The notes beneath the pieces were generated by a model. The model was not told where the DNA came from. It ran no database searches and saw only the letters and a list, made by a program, of their open reading frames with translations. Position numbers and translations under genes: made by a program. A stretch of DNA of 48,781 nt from Spirochaetota bacterium (GTDB lineage: Bacteria; Spirochaetota; UBA4802; UBA5550): assembly GCA_003246895.1 (NCBI GenBank), contig QKCL01000016.1, positions 1-48,781 on the forward strand. Direction: 5' to 3'. Of this stretch, positions 1 to 7,807 are shown in pieces. How positions within the stretch are numbered: position 1 is the stretch's first letter; each line of letters starts with the position of its first letter.

Positions 1-234
1 TTTAAAGGTAATGCTATTCATGAATGTAAATTTTTCCCGATTTTTCAAAACAAAACTTCTCCTTACTAAAACAAAAAAATGTCGCATTGATTTATTATAT
101 ATATAATATAGTGAATAATAAAAAAAATAATTGAAAATAAATCAAACACTGTTAATATTCGTTCTTAATTAGATTATACATTAAAATTTGCCTTATCCAA
201 AAAATCAAGTACCTATTTTTTTTAGGAGTAAAAT
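1..234. other. AT-rich upstream region of the oxygen-defence operon
   Basis: No gene is visible in these 234 bases. The stretch is very AT-rich, with a TATAAT hexamer at 102-107 inside an alternating TA run, but no convincing -35 box at the right distance. The promoter of the operon starting at 235 should lie here. I could not identify a PerR- or Fur-like palindrome by eye. Confidence 0.4.
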
Positions 235-1398
235 TTGAAACCTGTTCAGCTTAAAAGCAATGCATTCTGGGTCGGGGCCATTGACTGGGATCTGAGAAAC
301 TTTCACGGTTATCTTACCCAGAGAGGAACCACATATAATTCCTATCTGCTTATAGATGATAAAGTTACGCTCATAGATACCGTTAAAAGCAACTATTATG
401 ATGATATGATGTCACGGATTTCTGCCATTATTTCACCGGAAGAGATTGATTATGTAATCTGCAACCATGTTGAAATGGATCATTCAGGAGCTTTACCAAG
501 GCTTATGGAACATATCCCCAATGCAGAAATCATAACCTCCCGAAACGGACAAAAAGGACTTATGGAGCATTACAATGCTGACTGGAAGATCAGAACAATA
601 AATGGAACTGAAAAAATTTCCACAGGAAATATGACACTTAATTTTATTCCCACTCCAATGGTTCACTGGCCGGACAACATGGTTGTATATATGGAGGAGG
701 AAAAAATTCTTTTTTCCAATGATGCTTTTGGGCAGCATATCGCTACTTCTGAAAGATTCGATGATGAATATCATCTCGATATAATGACCGAAGAGGCAAG
801 AAAATATTTTGCAAACATTGTTCTTCCCTATTCGGAACAGGTAAAGAATACACTCGAGATGCTTGATAATATTGATATTGAAATAATTGCCCCAAGTCAC
901 GGGATTATCTGGAGAAGCAATGTTCCGCACATAATTGATAATTACAGACAATGGTCAGGGAACCTGACGAGAAAAAAAACACTTGTAATCTATGATACAA
1001 TGTGGAAATCTACTGAGATCATGGCAAAAGAAATAGCATCTGTCTTTCTGACCCGCGGGTATGAGGTCAGGCTCCTTAACCTTCAGACCAATCACATTTC
1101 GGATATAATGACAGAACTTATTGAAGCGGAATACATATGTATCGGCTCACCAACCCTCAATAACAATATGCTTCCAACGGTGTCTGCCTTTTTAACCTAC
1201 ATGAAGGGGCTGGCCCCCAGAAACAGAAAGGGGCTTGCTTTTGGATCCTATGGATGGGGAGGACAGGGAGTGGATCATGTTCATGATAATCTTACGTCCT
1301 GCGGCTATGAAATGCTGACCCCATTTAAGGTTAAATACATCCCTTCAAGGGATGAAATTAATGATATGAAAAAGAAGCTCATTGCAGCTCTTGAATAA
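235..1398 (+). CDS. fprA: Flavodiiron protein (A-type), O2/NO reductase
   Basis: This 387-residue protein should reduce O2 to water, or NO to N2O, in the cytoplasm, taking electrons from rubredoxin. The N-terminal metallo-beta-lactamase-like domain (about 1-245) carries the di-iron ligand motif H-x-E-x-D-H at residues 78-83, then His in MVHWPDN, Asp in SNDAFG and His in PSHGIIW. A flavodoxin-like domain follows from about 250, with an FMN phosphate loop around DTMWKST and a GSPT segment. There is no C-terminal rubredoxin or flavin reductase fusion, so it is the short A type, and a separate rubredoxin gene follows 24 bases later. The start is TTG at 235, preceded by a good TTAGGAG ribosome site. 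It is first in an operon with cytochrome bd and desulfoferrodoxin. The family is clear; whether O2 or NO is the preferred substrate cannot be read from the sequence. Confidence 0.95.
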   Translation: MKPVQLKSNAFWVGAIDWDLRNFHGYLTQRGTTYNSYLLIDDKVTLIDTVKSNYYDDMMSRISAIISPEEIDYVICNHVEMDHSGALPRLMEHIPNAEIITSRNGQKGLMEHYNADWKIRTINGTEKISTGNMTLNFIPTPMVHWPDNMVVYMEEEKILFSNDAFGQHIATSERFDDEYHLDIMTEEARKYFANIVLPYSEQVKNTLEMLDNIDIEIIAPSHGIIWRSNVPHIIDNYRQWSGNLTRKKTLVIYDTMWKSTEIMAKEIASVFLTRGYEVRLLNLQTNHISDIMTELIEAEYICIGSPTLNNNMLPTVSAFLTYMKGLAPRNRKGLAFGSYGWGGQGVDHVHDNLTSCGYEMLTPFKVKYIPSRDEINDMKKKLIAALE

Positions 1399-1422
1399 AA
1401 AAAATCACGGAGGAGAAATCTA

Positions 1423-1581
1423 ATGAAAAAATATGTGTGCAGCGTTTGCGGCTATGTATACGACCCCGAGGCTGGTATCCCTGAAAGCGGTATTGAACCA
1501 GGTACTGCGTTTGAGGACCTGCCAGATGATTTTGTATGCCCTCTCTGCGGCGTTGGCAAAGATGAGTTTGATCCGGAATAA
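1423..1581 (+). CDS. Rubredoxin, 52 aa
   Basis: This small iron-sulfur electron carrier is the expected electron donor to the flavodiiron protein encoded just upstream, and possibly to desulfoferrodoxin downstream. The translation starts [18 protein letters not shown] and ends in a second knuckle, [11 protein letters not shown], so the two CxxCG pairs that bind a single Fe are both present. The length is the usual 52-54 residues. ATG at 1423 follows a GGAGGAG ribosome site. The gene lies between fprA and cydA, all on one strand with short gaps. It is easily missed because of its size. Family assignment is secure from the motifs; the partner assignment rests on gene order and known flavodiiron biochemistry. 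Confidence 0.96.
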   Translation: MKKYVCSVCGYVYDPEAGIPESGIEPGTAFEDLPDDFVCPLCGVGKDEFDPE

Positions 1582-1590
1582 TCCGGATCA
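1569..1590 (+). repeat. 9-bp inverted repeat spanning the rubredoxin stop codon
   Basis: A perfect inverted repeat (TGATCCGGA and its complement, four-base loop) includes the stop codon of the rubredoxin gene in its loop. No T-run follows, so it is probably not an intrinsic terminator. It could be an mRNA stability or processing stem that separates the small early genes from cydAB. Confidence 0.5.
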
Positions 1591-1627
1591 AACCATTCTA
1601 CCAGGGAAAATGGATTAGGAGGTCTAC

Positions 1628-2956
1628 ATGGATGCAGTATTTCTTTCAAGAATACAGTTTGGTTTAGCAGCAGGATTTCACTTTATTTTTCCCCCTCTCA
1701 CTCTTGGACTCACTGTAATTATTTTATACATTGAAACAATTTATTACAGAAAAAGGCTTAACCTATACAGAGACATAAATAAGTTTCTGGTAAAAATTCT
1801 CGCCCTTGTCTTTTCTGTGGGCGTTGCCACAGGTATTGTCCTTGAATTCTCATTCGGTACAAACTGGTCCAACTACTCAAGAATAGTTGGAGATATTTTC
1901 GGTGCACCCCTTGCAGCAGAAGGTGTATTTGCATTTTTTCTCGAATCTGTTTTCATAGGTGTTCTTCTTTACGGAAGGGACAGGGTTTCCCCTGGTACAT
2001 ACTGGCTTTCTGCGCTTCTGGTATGTTTCGGGTCCCACCTTTCAGGGTTATGGATAATAATTGCCAACTCCTGGATGCAGACACCTGCCGGATTTCAGAT
2101 TGTTGAAGGGAGGGCTGTATTAATCGATTTCATTGAGGCTGCCATAAATCATTCTACACTTGAAAGATACATTCACACTGTTATTGCCTCATGGCTGACC
2201 GGTTCCATGTTTACAGCCGGAATAAGTTCGTGGTATATACTTAAAAACAGGGAGACACAATTCGCAAAGCCAATCTTAAAAATATCTCTGATACTTTTTA
2301 TTGCCACATCATTTCTGCAGTTCGGAACCGGGCATATGCACGCTGTTCAGGTAGGCAGAACACAGCCTGTTAAAATGGCGGCCTTTGAAGGACTATGGGA
2401 ATCAAAAAACGGGGCTCCTCTTTCGGTATTCGGAATTCCGAGCCAAAAAGATGGAAAGACCTATTTTGAATTCGGAATTCCTAAACTTCTTAGCATAATG
2501 CTGACCGGTGATCCAAATTCAAAAGTAAAAGGACTCAATGAGTTTCCAAAGGATACTCATCCCCCGGTTTTTATTACATTCACAACATATCACATCATGA
2601 TTGCGCTTGGATCGCTTTTTGCCTTCATTTCATTCATTGGAATTTACCTTATCAGGAAGCGAAGACTTTTTGAAACAAAATGGTTTATTAAACTTTTACT
2701 TATAACTTCACCTCTCCCTCTTGTTGCAAATGAAGTTGGATGGATGGCAGCGGAGATAGGCAGACAGCCATGGGCTGTATACAACGTTCTGAAAACAGCA
2801 AACGCCGCTTCTGTAGTTGTTCCTGCCTGGCAGATTCTTGCCACAATAATAATGTTCACACTTCTCTATTCAGTTCTCCTGCTGTTCTTTATCAGATTTC
2901 TCATCATGATGATAAATAAAGGGCCCAAGGAACTGATTAAAAACAGCGGGTACTAG
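1628..2956 (+). CDS. cydA: Cytochrome bd oxidase subunit I
   Basis: Subunit I of the membrane quinol oxidase that reduces O2 to water with high affinity. The 442 residues contain about nine hydrophobic helices. Recognisable ligands and motifs are His18 in AAGFHFIFPP (heme b595/d site), His in RYIHTVIASW (heme b558), Met in YHIMIALG (second b558 ligand), acidic residues in PLAAEGVFAFFLES, and the signature GRQPW. The quinol-binding loop is short, as in the CydA group outside the long Q-loop enterobacterial type. ATG at 1628 follows TAGGAGG. cydB begins 15 bases after its stop. Next to fprA, rubredoxin and desulfoferrodoxin it most likely serves to scavenge O2 in an oxygen-sensitive cell, though energy conservation is also possible. 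Confidence 0.96.
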   Translation: MDAVFLSRIQFGLAAGFHFIFPPLTLGLTVIILYIETIYYRKRLNLYRDINKFLVKILALVFSVGVATGIVLEFSFGTNWSNYSRIVGDIFGAPLAAEGVFAFFLESVFIGVLLYGRDRVSPGTYWLSALLVCFGSHLSGLWIIIANSWMQTPAGFQIVEGRAVLIDFIEAAINHSTLERYIHTVIASWLTGSMFTAGISSWYILKNRETQFAKPILKISLILFIATSFLQFGTGHMHAVQVGRTQPVKMAAFEGLWESKNGAPLSVFGIPSQKDGKTYFEFGIPKLLSIMLTGDPNSKVKGLNEFPKDTHPPVFITFTTYHIMIALGSLFAFISFIGIYLIRKRRLFETKWFIKLLLITSPLPLVANEVGWMAAEIGRQPWAVYNVLKTANAASVVVPAWQILATIIMFTLLYSVLLLFFIRFLIMMINKGPKELIKNSGY

Positions 2957-2971
2957 AATGGAGGTTAAAAC

Positions 2972-3973
2972 ATGGAAACAGTAACAGTTCTTCAGATCAT
3001 CTGGTTTTTTCTAATAGGAATACTTTTTATAGGTTATTCTGTGCTTGACGGGTTTGATCTTGGGATAGGATCTGCCTTTCCAATCCTGACCGGTTCTGAC
3101 GAAAACAAACAGCTACAGCTGATTCATTCAATAGGCCCTGTATGGGACGGGAATGAAGTATGGCTCATAACTGCAGGCGGGGCACTTTTTGCAGCATTCC
3201 CCCATGCTTATGCAACTGTCTTCAGCGGATTCTACCTTGCATTAATGATTGTTCTTCTCGGCCTGATACTCAGGGCAGTTTCTATTGAATTTTTTATTCT
3301 CGATCAGGCAAACAGAAGGCTGTGGTCCAAAACTTTTTTTATTGGCAGCATCATACCATCAATACTTTTTGGTGTTGCTCTTGGGAATGTCATACAGGGA
3401 GTTCCTCTTGATAGCACAATGGAATTCAGGGGTACTTTTTTCACGCTTTTAAGACCATTTCCGCTTGCATGCGGTCTTCTCGGATTCTCTGCAATACTTC
3501 TTCAGGGCCTGACATTTGCATCAGTTAAAACAGCAGGAGAAGTACGAGAGAATGCTCAAAGATATATAACAAAAGTTATTTATGCTTGCGGAATTCTTTT
3601 CATATTCACCATGATCCTCTCCTTTATTTTCGTCGAAAACAGTTACAGAAACATCGGTGCCTGGATTGCGGCACTTTTCTATGCAGCCTTTTTAACTTTC
3701 ACACTCAGATCTTTCAAAAAGCAAAATGACATGATGACATTTATTTTTTCATCGATGGCATTTATTTCGATGTGGGGAATTGCCGGTTTTCTTCAGTTCC
3801 CTGCTCTAGTCAGATCTTCCATAAAAAATATTCATGACATTACGATTTTTAATGCATCTTCAAGCCAGTTGACACTGTCTGTTATGCTTGGAATAGCGCT
3901 CTTGGGGATGCCGCTTGTGATTGTCTACTCCATCTGGGTATACAAAATTTTTAAAAATAAAATAGCAATTTAA
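2972..3973 (+). CDS. cydB: Cytochrome bd oxidase subunit II
   Basis: Subunit II of the bd-type quinol oxidase, needed for assembly and stability with CydA. The 333-residue product has about eight membrane helices and the family's N-terminal features: a first helix ending in GYSVLDGFDLG, and the segment GPVWDGNEVWLITAGGALFAAFP, which is characteristic of CydB. Length is typical. ATG at 2972 is preceded by GGAGGT, and the gene follows cydA in the same transcript. No cydX-like micro-peptide was noticed between cydB and dfx, where only 15 bases remain. No cydDC exporter is visible nearby, so heme insertion factors must lie elsewhere. Confidence 0.96.
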   Translation: METVTVLQIIWFFLIGILFIGYSVLDGFDLGIGSAFPILTGSDENKQLQLIHSIGPVWDGNEVWLITAGGALFAAFPHAYATVFSGFYLALMIVLLGLILRAVSIEFFILDQANRRLWSKTFFIGSIIPSILFGVALGNVIQGVPLDSTMEFRGTFFTLLRPFPLACGLLGFSAILLQGLTFASVKTAGEVRENAQRYITKVIYACGILFIFTMILSFIFVENSYRNIGAWIAALFYAAFLTFTLRSFKKQNDMMTFIFSSMAFISMWGIAGFLQFPALVRSSIKNIHDITIFNASSSQLTLSVMLGIALLGMPLVIVYSIWVYKIFKNKIAI

Positions 3974-3988
3974 TTCAGGAGGACAACT

Positions 3989-4369
3989 ATGAACAAACAA
4001 TTTCAAATTTTCAAATGCAATGTATGCGGTAACATAATAGAAGTACTGCATCAGGGCTCATCTTCACTGACATGCTGCGGTGAACAGATGGAAGTTCTGG
4101 AAGAGAAAACTGCTGATTCAAGTACAGAAAAGCATGTTCCCGTTATCGAAAAAACATCTGACGGTTACAAGATAACTGTTGGAAGTACTCTTCATCCAAT
4201 GGAGGAGAAGCATTATATTGAGTGGATTGAAATTCTGGCTGACGGCATTTCCTACACAAAATTCCTGAAACCTGGAGATGCACCAGTAGCAGAATTCAAG
4301 ACCGATGCAGTAAAAATTACTGCTCGTGAGTACTGTAATGTTCACTCTTTGTGGAAAAACGAAGCCTAA
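3989..4369 (+). CDS. dfx: Desulfoferrodoxin (two-iron superoxide reductase)
   Basis: This enzyme reduces superoxide to hydrogen peroxide without making O2, the usual solution in anaerobes. The 126 residues contain both domains: an N-terminal desulforedoxin-like FeCys4 site (Cys10, Cys13, and the adjacent pair Cys29-Cys30), and a catalytic FeHis4Cys site formed by His49, His69, His75, Cys116 and His119, with the Glu-Lys before His49 that is conserved in the family. The start ATG at 3989 has an AGGAGG site. It is the last gene before a strong terminator, ending the fprA-rubredoxin-cydAB-dfx operon. The electron donor is probably the rubredoxin encoded at 1423. The call is secure. Confidence 0.97.
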   Translation: MNKQFQIFKCNVCGNIIEVLHQGSSSLTCCGEQMEVLEEKTADSSTEKHVPVIEKTSDGYKITVGSTLHPMEEKHYIEWIEILADGISYTKFLKPGDAPVAEFKTDAVKITAREYCNVHSLWKNEA

Positions 4370-4371
4370 AA

Positions 4372-4402
4372 AAAACAGGGCATCAATTTGATGCCCTGTT
4401 TT
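4372..4402 (+). terminator. Intrinsic terminator after dfx
   Basis: A perfect 13-bp stem (AAAACAGGGCATC and its complement) closes a five-base loop, and the descending arm ends in TTTT. It lies three bases after the dfx stop codon and should end the oxygen-defence transcript. The A-rich ascending arm would let it work on the opposite strand too. Confidence 0.88.
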
Positions 4403-4431
4403 AATGATAAATATTTTGTTCAGAGGTTTTT

Positions 4432-5793
4432 ATGAAACACTACGATCTAATTGTCATCGGTGGGGATGGAGCCGGCATGGGTGCCGCGTCCCAGGCCAGA
4501 AGAATCAATCCGGATATGTCAATTGCTGTTTACGAAAAGGGAAATTTTGTTTCATATGCGGGATGCGGAATTCCATACTATATCTCTGACATTGTCCATG
4601 AATTCTCTTCACTGCTTGCGATTGACAGGGAAAAATTTTCAAGAACCAGAAATATTGATGTCAATATTAATAGTGAAGTTACTTCTGTTGACTTCGGACG
4701 AAAAATTATTTCCGTTACCCATAATACAATCTCAGAGGAGATTATCTACGATAAACTCATAATAGCAACGGGTGCTCACCCCTTTATCCCGCCAATTGAT
4801 GGAATAGACAGCAGAAATATTTTTCTACTGAGAAACCTGCAGCATGGCATTGATCTTAAAAATAAAATTGTTAATGGTTCAGCAAAATCCGTCATCCTCA
4901 TAGGTGGTGGATTTATAAATCTGGAACTTGCCGAGGCATTCAGAACAAAGGGACTGGATGTGACTCTTATAGAAAAACTTGAATCAGTCGCTCCTATGTC
5001 ATCACCGGAAATACAGCAGGAGATACAGGAAGAGCTGAAAAAGAACGGTATAAATCTGTTTCAAAATACTGATATTCTAGGATTTTCAGATGAAAACAAT
5101 TGTATCTCAGTAGCAACAGACAAAGGGGAGTTTAAAGCAGACTTTGCGGTTCTCTCTACAGGAGTAAGACCCTCCACAGAATTTCTCAGGAATTCAGAAT
5201 TAAAAATGTCATACAACGGTGCAATCATCGTAAATGAAAAATCAGAAACAAATATACAGGATGTTTATGCAGCTGGTGACTGTGCTACTGTCAAAAACCT
5301 TTTAACTGGTAAAGATGAATATATTCCCATGGCAACAACAGCAAACAAGCAGGGCCGTGTTGCCGGGCTGCAGAGTGCCGGTGTAAGAAATGAATCCTTT
5401 CCAGGATCAATCGGGTCACAGGTTTTTAAAGTATTTGATCTTGAAGTTGCCAAAACCGGATTCAACCTTAAGGATGCTGAAAAGAATGGATTATCTGCAG
5501 TAGAAAAAGTTACAAGATGGCATTCCAGAGCCGGATACTACCCTGAATCTGCGGAGATTACCGTAAAACTGACTGTTTTAAAAGATAGTGGTGCTGTAAT
5601 TGGAGGAGAAATTTGCGGAAGGGACTATGCCGGCATAAGAATAAATACAGTAGCAGCAGCAGTGACTGCAGGAATGAATATTAAAGATCTTGCATATCTT
5701 GATGCAGCCTATGCCCCACCCTTTTCTCCCGTATGGGATCCCATACTTGCCGCTGCACAGAATTTTATGAAAAGAGAGCCCGGACAGCAATAA
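4432..5793 (+). CDS. FAD-dependent CoA-disulfide reductase / NADH oxidase-family protein
   Basis: A 453-residue member of the pyridine nucleotide-disulfide oxidoreductase family with a single active-site cysteine. The FAD Rossmann motif VIGGDGAGMGAASQARR is at residues 8-24 and the redox Cys is Cys45 in SYAGCGIPY. The NAD(P)H-binding motif is VILIGGGFINLELAEAF near residue 160, and the second FAD motif, VYAAGDCA, is near 280, followed by a dimerisation domain. The SYAGCGxPY context resembles CoA-disulfide/CoA-persulfide reductases more than water-forming NADH oxidases, but the boundary is not sharp. Unlike some relatives it has no rhodanese fusion. It has its own ribosome site and sits just after the dfx terminator, so it may be separately transcribed while serving the same redox-stress function. 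Confidence 0.82.
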   Translation: MKHYDLIVIGGDGAGMGAASQARRINPDMSIAVYEKGNFVSYAGCGIPYYISDIVHEFSSLLAIDREKFSRTRNIDVNINSEVTSVDFGRKIISVTHNTISEEIIYDKLIIATGAHPFIPPIDGIDSRNIFLLRNLQHGIDLKNKIVNGSAKSVILIGGGFINLELAEAFRTKGLDVTLIEKLESVAPMSSPEIQQEIQEELKKNGINLFQNTDILGFSDENNCISVATDKGEFKADFAVLSTGVRPSTEFLRNSELKMSYNGAIIVNEKSETNIQDVYAAGDCATVKNLLTGKDEYIPMATTANKQGRVAGLQSAGVRNESFPGSIGSQVFKVFDLEVAKTGFNLKDAEKNGLSAVEKVTRWHSRAGYYPESAEITVKLTVLKDSGAVIGGEICGRDYAGIRINTVAAAVTAGMNIKDLAYLDAAYAPPFSPVWDPILAAAQNFMKREPGQQ

Positions 5794-5796
5794 TTT

Positions 5797-6735
5797 CTAT
5801 GAATTTGTAATGATCCTTGCCGGGGCTTTTGCCTGCACAACCTTCGAATCCGGCGGAATATCATCAGTTATCCAGACATTTCCGCCGATTTCAGATCCTT
5901 TGCCTACGGTGATCCGTCCCAGGACTGTTGCTCCTGCATAGATTGTCACATCGTCTTCAACAATCGGGTGCCTGGGGATGTCCTTTATCGGGTTGCCATG
6001 ATCATCAAGAGGAAAACTCTTTGCACCAAGCGTAACCCCCTGATATATGGTGACATTTCTGCCTATAACACATGTCTCCCCTATAACTGTGCCGGTACCA
6101 TGATCGATAAAGAAAAATTCTCCTATCTGTGCACCAGGATGTATATCAATACCCGTTTTGGAATGTGCCATTTCTGATATTATTCTCGGAATAAGCGGTA
6201 CTTCAAGTTTATACAGTTCATGGGCAACCCTGTGATAAGTCAGGGCCATGAGACTGGGATAGCTGAATATTGTCTCTGAAATACTCTGAGCTGCCGGATC
6301 ACCCATATATGCCGCCTTCGCGTCAAGAGCCAGAAGGCGTCTTACTTCAACAAGCGTCTCCATGAAACATGTGGTAAGATTTTTTGCCCTTGCCTCACAT
6401 TCGCTGCAGGCGCTGCTGTCATCATCAGGGCAGAAAAAACAGAATCCCCTTCTGATTTGCTCAGAAAGTATCATATATATCTTGTCAAGTTTTGCACCTG
6501 TATAATATTCCACAGTTCCGGTATGTATCTCAGAATTGCTGAAATAACCTGGAAAGATTACATTTCTTATATGTTCCATAGCAGTTTCAAGCTCAACAAC
6601 GGAAATCATTGGAACGTCATGTTTGGTTATATGAAAAACATCTCTGTATGTTTCCTGATCTGACAGATCCTTGACAATCTGATAAAATTTATCCCTGTAA
6701 AAACTGTCTATTGTACTGCACTTAATATTCTTCAT
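5797..6735 (-). CDS. epsC: Serine O-acetyltransferase, long form
   Basis: Transfers acetyl from acetyl-CoA to L-serine, giving O-acetylserine for cysteine synthesis. The C-terminal half is a left-handed beta-helix with the catalytic loops DIHPGAQIG, FFIDHGTGTVIGE, YQGVTLGAKSF and GATVLG, in the arrangement typical of CysE/EpsC. The N-terminal half is helical and has several cysteines (CFFCPDDDSSACSEC near residues 100-115). I prefer ATG at 6735 (312 aa) because a GGAG site lies upstream of it; the longer TTG start at 6750 would overlap that site. The gene converges with the flavoprotein on its left, with a 3-base gap, and no cysK is next to it. The length matches the long serine acetyltransferases of anaerobes and Bacteroidetes rather than the short Bacillus form. 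Confidence 0.9.
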   Translation of the reverse strand: MKNIKCSTIDSFYRDKFYQIVKDLSDQETYRDVFHITKHDVPMISVVELETAMEHIRNVIFPGYFSNSEIHTGTVEYYTGAKLDKIYMILSEQIRRGFCFFCPDDDSSACSECEARAKNLTTCFMETLVEVRRLLALDAKAAYMGDPAAQSISETIFSYPSLMALTYHRVAHELYKLEVPLIPRIISEMAHSKTGIDIHPGAQIGEFFFIDHGTGTVIGETCVIGRNVTIYQGVTLGAKSFPLDDHGNPIKDIPRHPIVEDDVTIYAGATVLGRITVGKGSEIGGNVWITDDIPPDSKVVQAKAPARIITNS

Positions 6736-6832
6736 TTTGATACTCTCCAAAAATTAAAGAGTGATTTTCAAATTCACTTAGTATTATAATAATTAAAAAA
6801 ATAAAAATCATCAGTGATTTTTTTGTTAATTT

Positions 6833-7579
6833 TCAGCTAAATCTTGATATTATCTCTTCTGTCAATGCCATGTAATCCTCTGCCCCGTTGCTGTCAGGCT
6901 TATACTCAAAAATAGTTTTTCCCCAGCTGGGTGCCTCCTGGAGTGAAACATTTTCGCGTATCAGGGTATTAAAAAGTTTTCCAGGCAGTCTTTTTTCAGT
7001 CTCTTCCACAACTTCACGGTTTATGCTTTTATTGGAACTGTACATGGTTGCAATAATTCCCGATATCTCTATGTTTCTATTGATACGCTTCTTTACCATT
7101 TGTACAGCTTCAAAAAGATTGTACATTCCATGGAAAGGAAGAAACTGAACCTGCAGAGGTACAATAATATAATCACTTATTGCAAGGGCATTAAGAGTCA
7201 GAACTCCGAGTGAAGGCGGACAGTCTATTAGAACATAATCATACCCATCAAGATCCTCAAGAGCCTCTTTCAGCAAAAATTCCTTAGCAGGCAGCGGTAT
7301 AAACTCAATGCCCTTCAGATCAGGGCTTGACGGGAGAAGTTCAATTCCTTTTGTCCTGATTATAATATCTTTATAACTCTTCTCCCCCTTAAGAACTTCA
7401 AAAACTGAATCTTTTACCTTGTTTGGATTTACACCGAGATGATAGGTAGACTGTGCCTGATGATCCATATCAATAACCAGAACCTTCTTTTTCAGAATAT
7501 TCATGGCAGCTGCAACATTTACAGTAGTGGTTGTCTTTCCGACACCACCTTTATTATTTGATATTGATATGATCTTCAT
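6833..7579 (-). CDS. ParA/Soj-family ATPase, orphan
   Basis: A 248-residue deviant Walker ATPase. The P-loop KGGVGKTTTTVNVA at residues 10-23 carries the signature lysine of the ParA/MinD group. The switch regions appear as VIDMDHQAQST and VLIDCPPSLG. ParA proteins form ATP-dependent dimers on DNA or membrane to move chromosomes, plasmids or protein clusters. There is no ParB or parS-like repeat next to it, so it may position something other than the chromosome, or act with a ParB encoded elsewhere. ATG at 7579 has a GAGGATAAC ribosome site. It lies in the same direction as epsC with a 97-base gap, so co-transcription is possible but not obvious. Confidence 0.88.
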   Translation of the reverse strand: MKIISISNNKGGVGKTTTTVNVAAAMNILKKKVLVIDMDHQAQSTYHLGVNPNKVKDSVFEVLKGEKSYKDIIIRTKGIELLPSSPDLKGIEFIPLPAKEFLLKEALEDLDGYDYVLIDCPPSLGVLTLNALAISDYIIVPLQVQFLPFHGMYNLFEAVQMVKKRINRNIEISGIIATMYSSNKSINREVVEETEKRLPGKLFNTLIRENVSLQEAPSWGKTIFEYKPDSNGAEDYMALTEEIISRFS

Positions 7580-7807
7580 GTTATCCTCGATTACTGGTAT
7601 ATAATACTGTTCGGTACCTAATGAACCATTATCAAGGTATTTATGTCAATAATATTCTTCCATGAAATTTCTGATGCTTACTCAACGAAAATACAGCTAT
7701 TAAAAAAACAGCATCCTAAATAATATCTAATTTTCTTTTCATATGAGCAGAAAAATAATTACACAAATTCAGAGAGGGAGTATATTTTAAATATAAGATT
7801 ATTATAT

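Noticed and set aside
6833-7579. Complete parABS partition locus or replication origin
   Set aside because: No ParB gene, parS-like palindromes or DnaA-box cluster were seen nearby.
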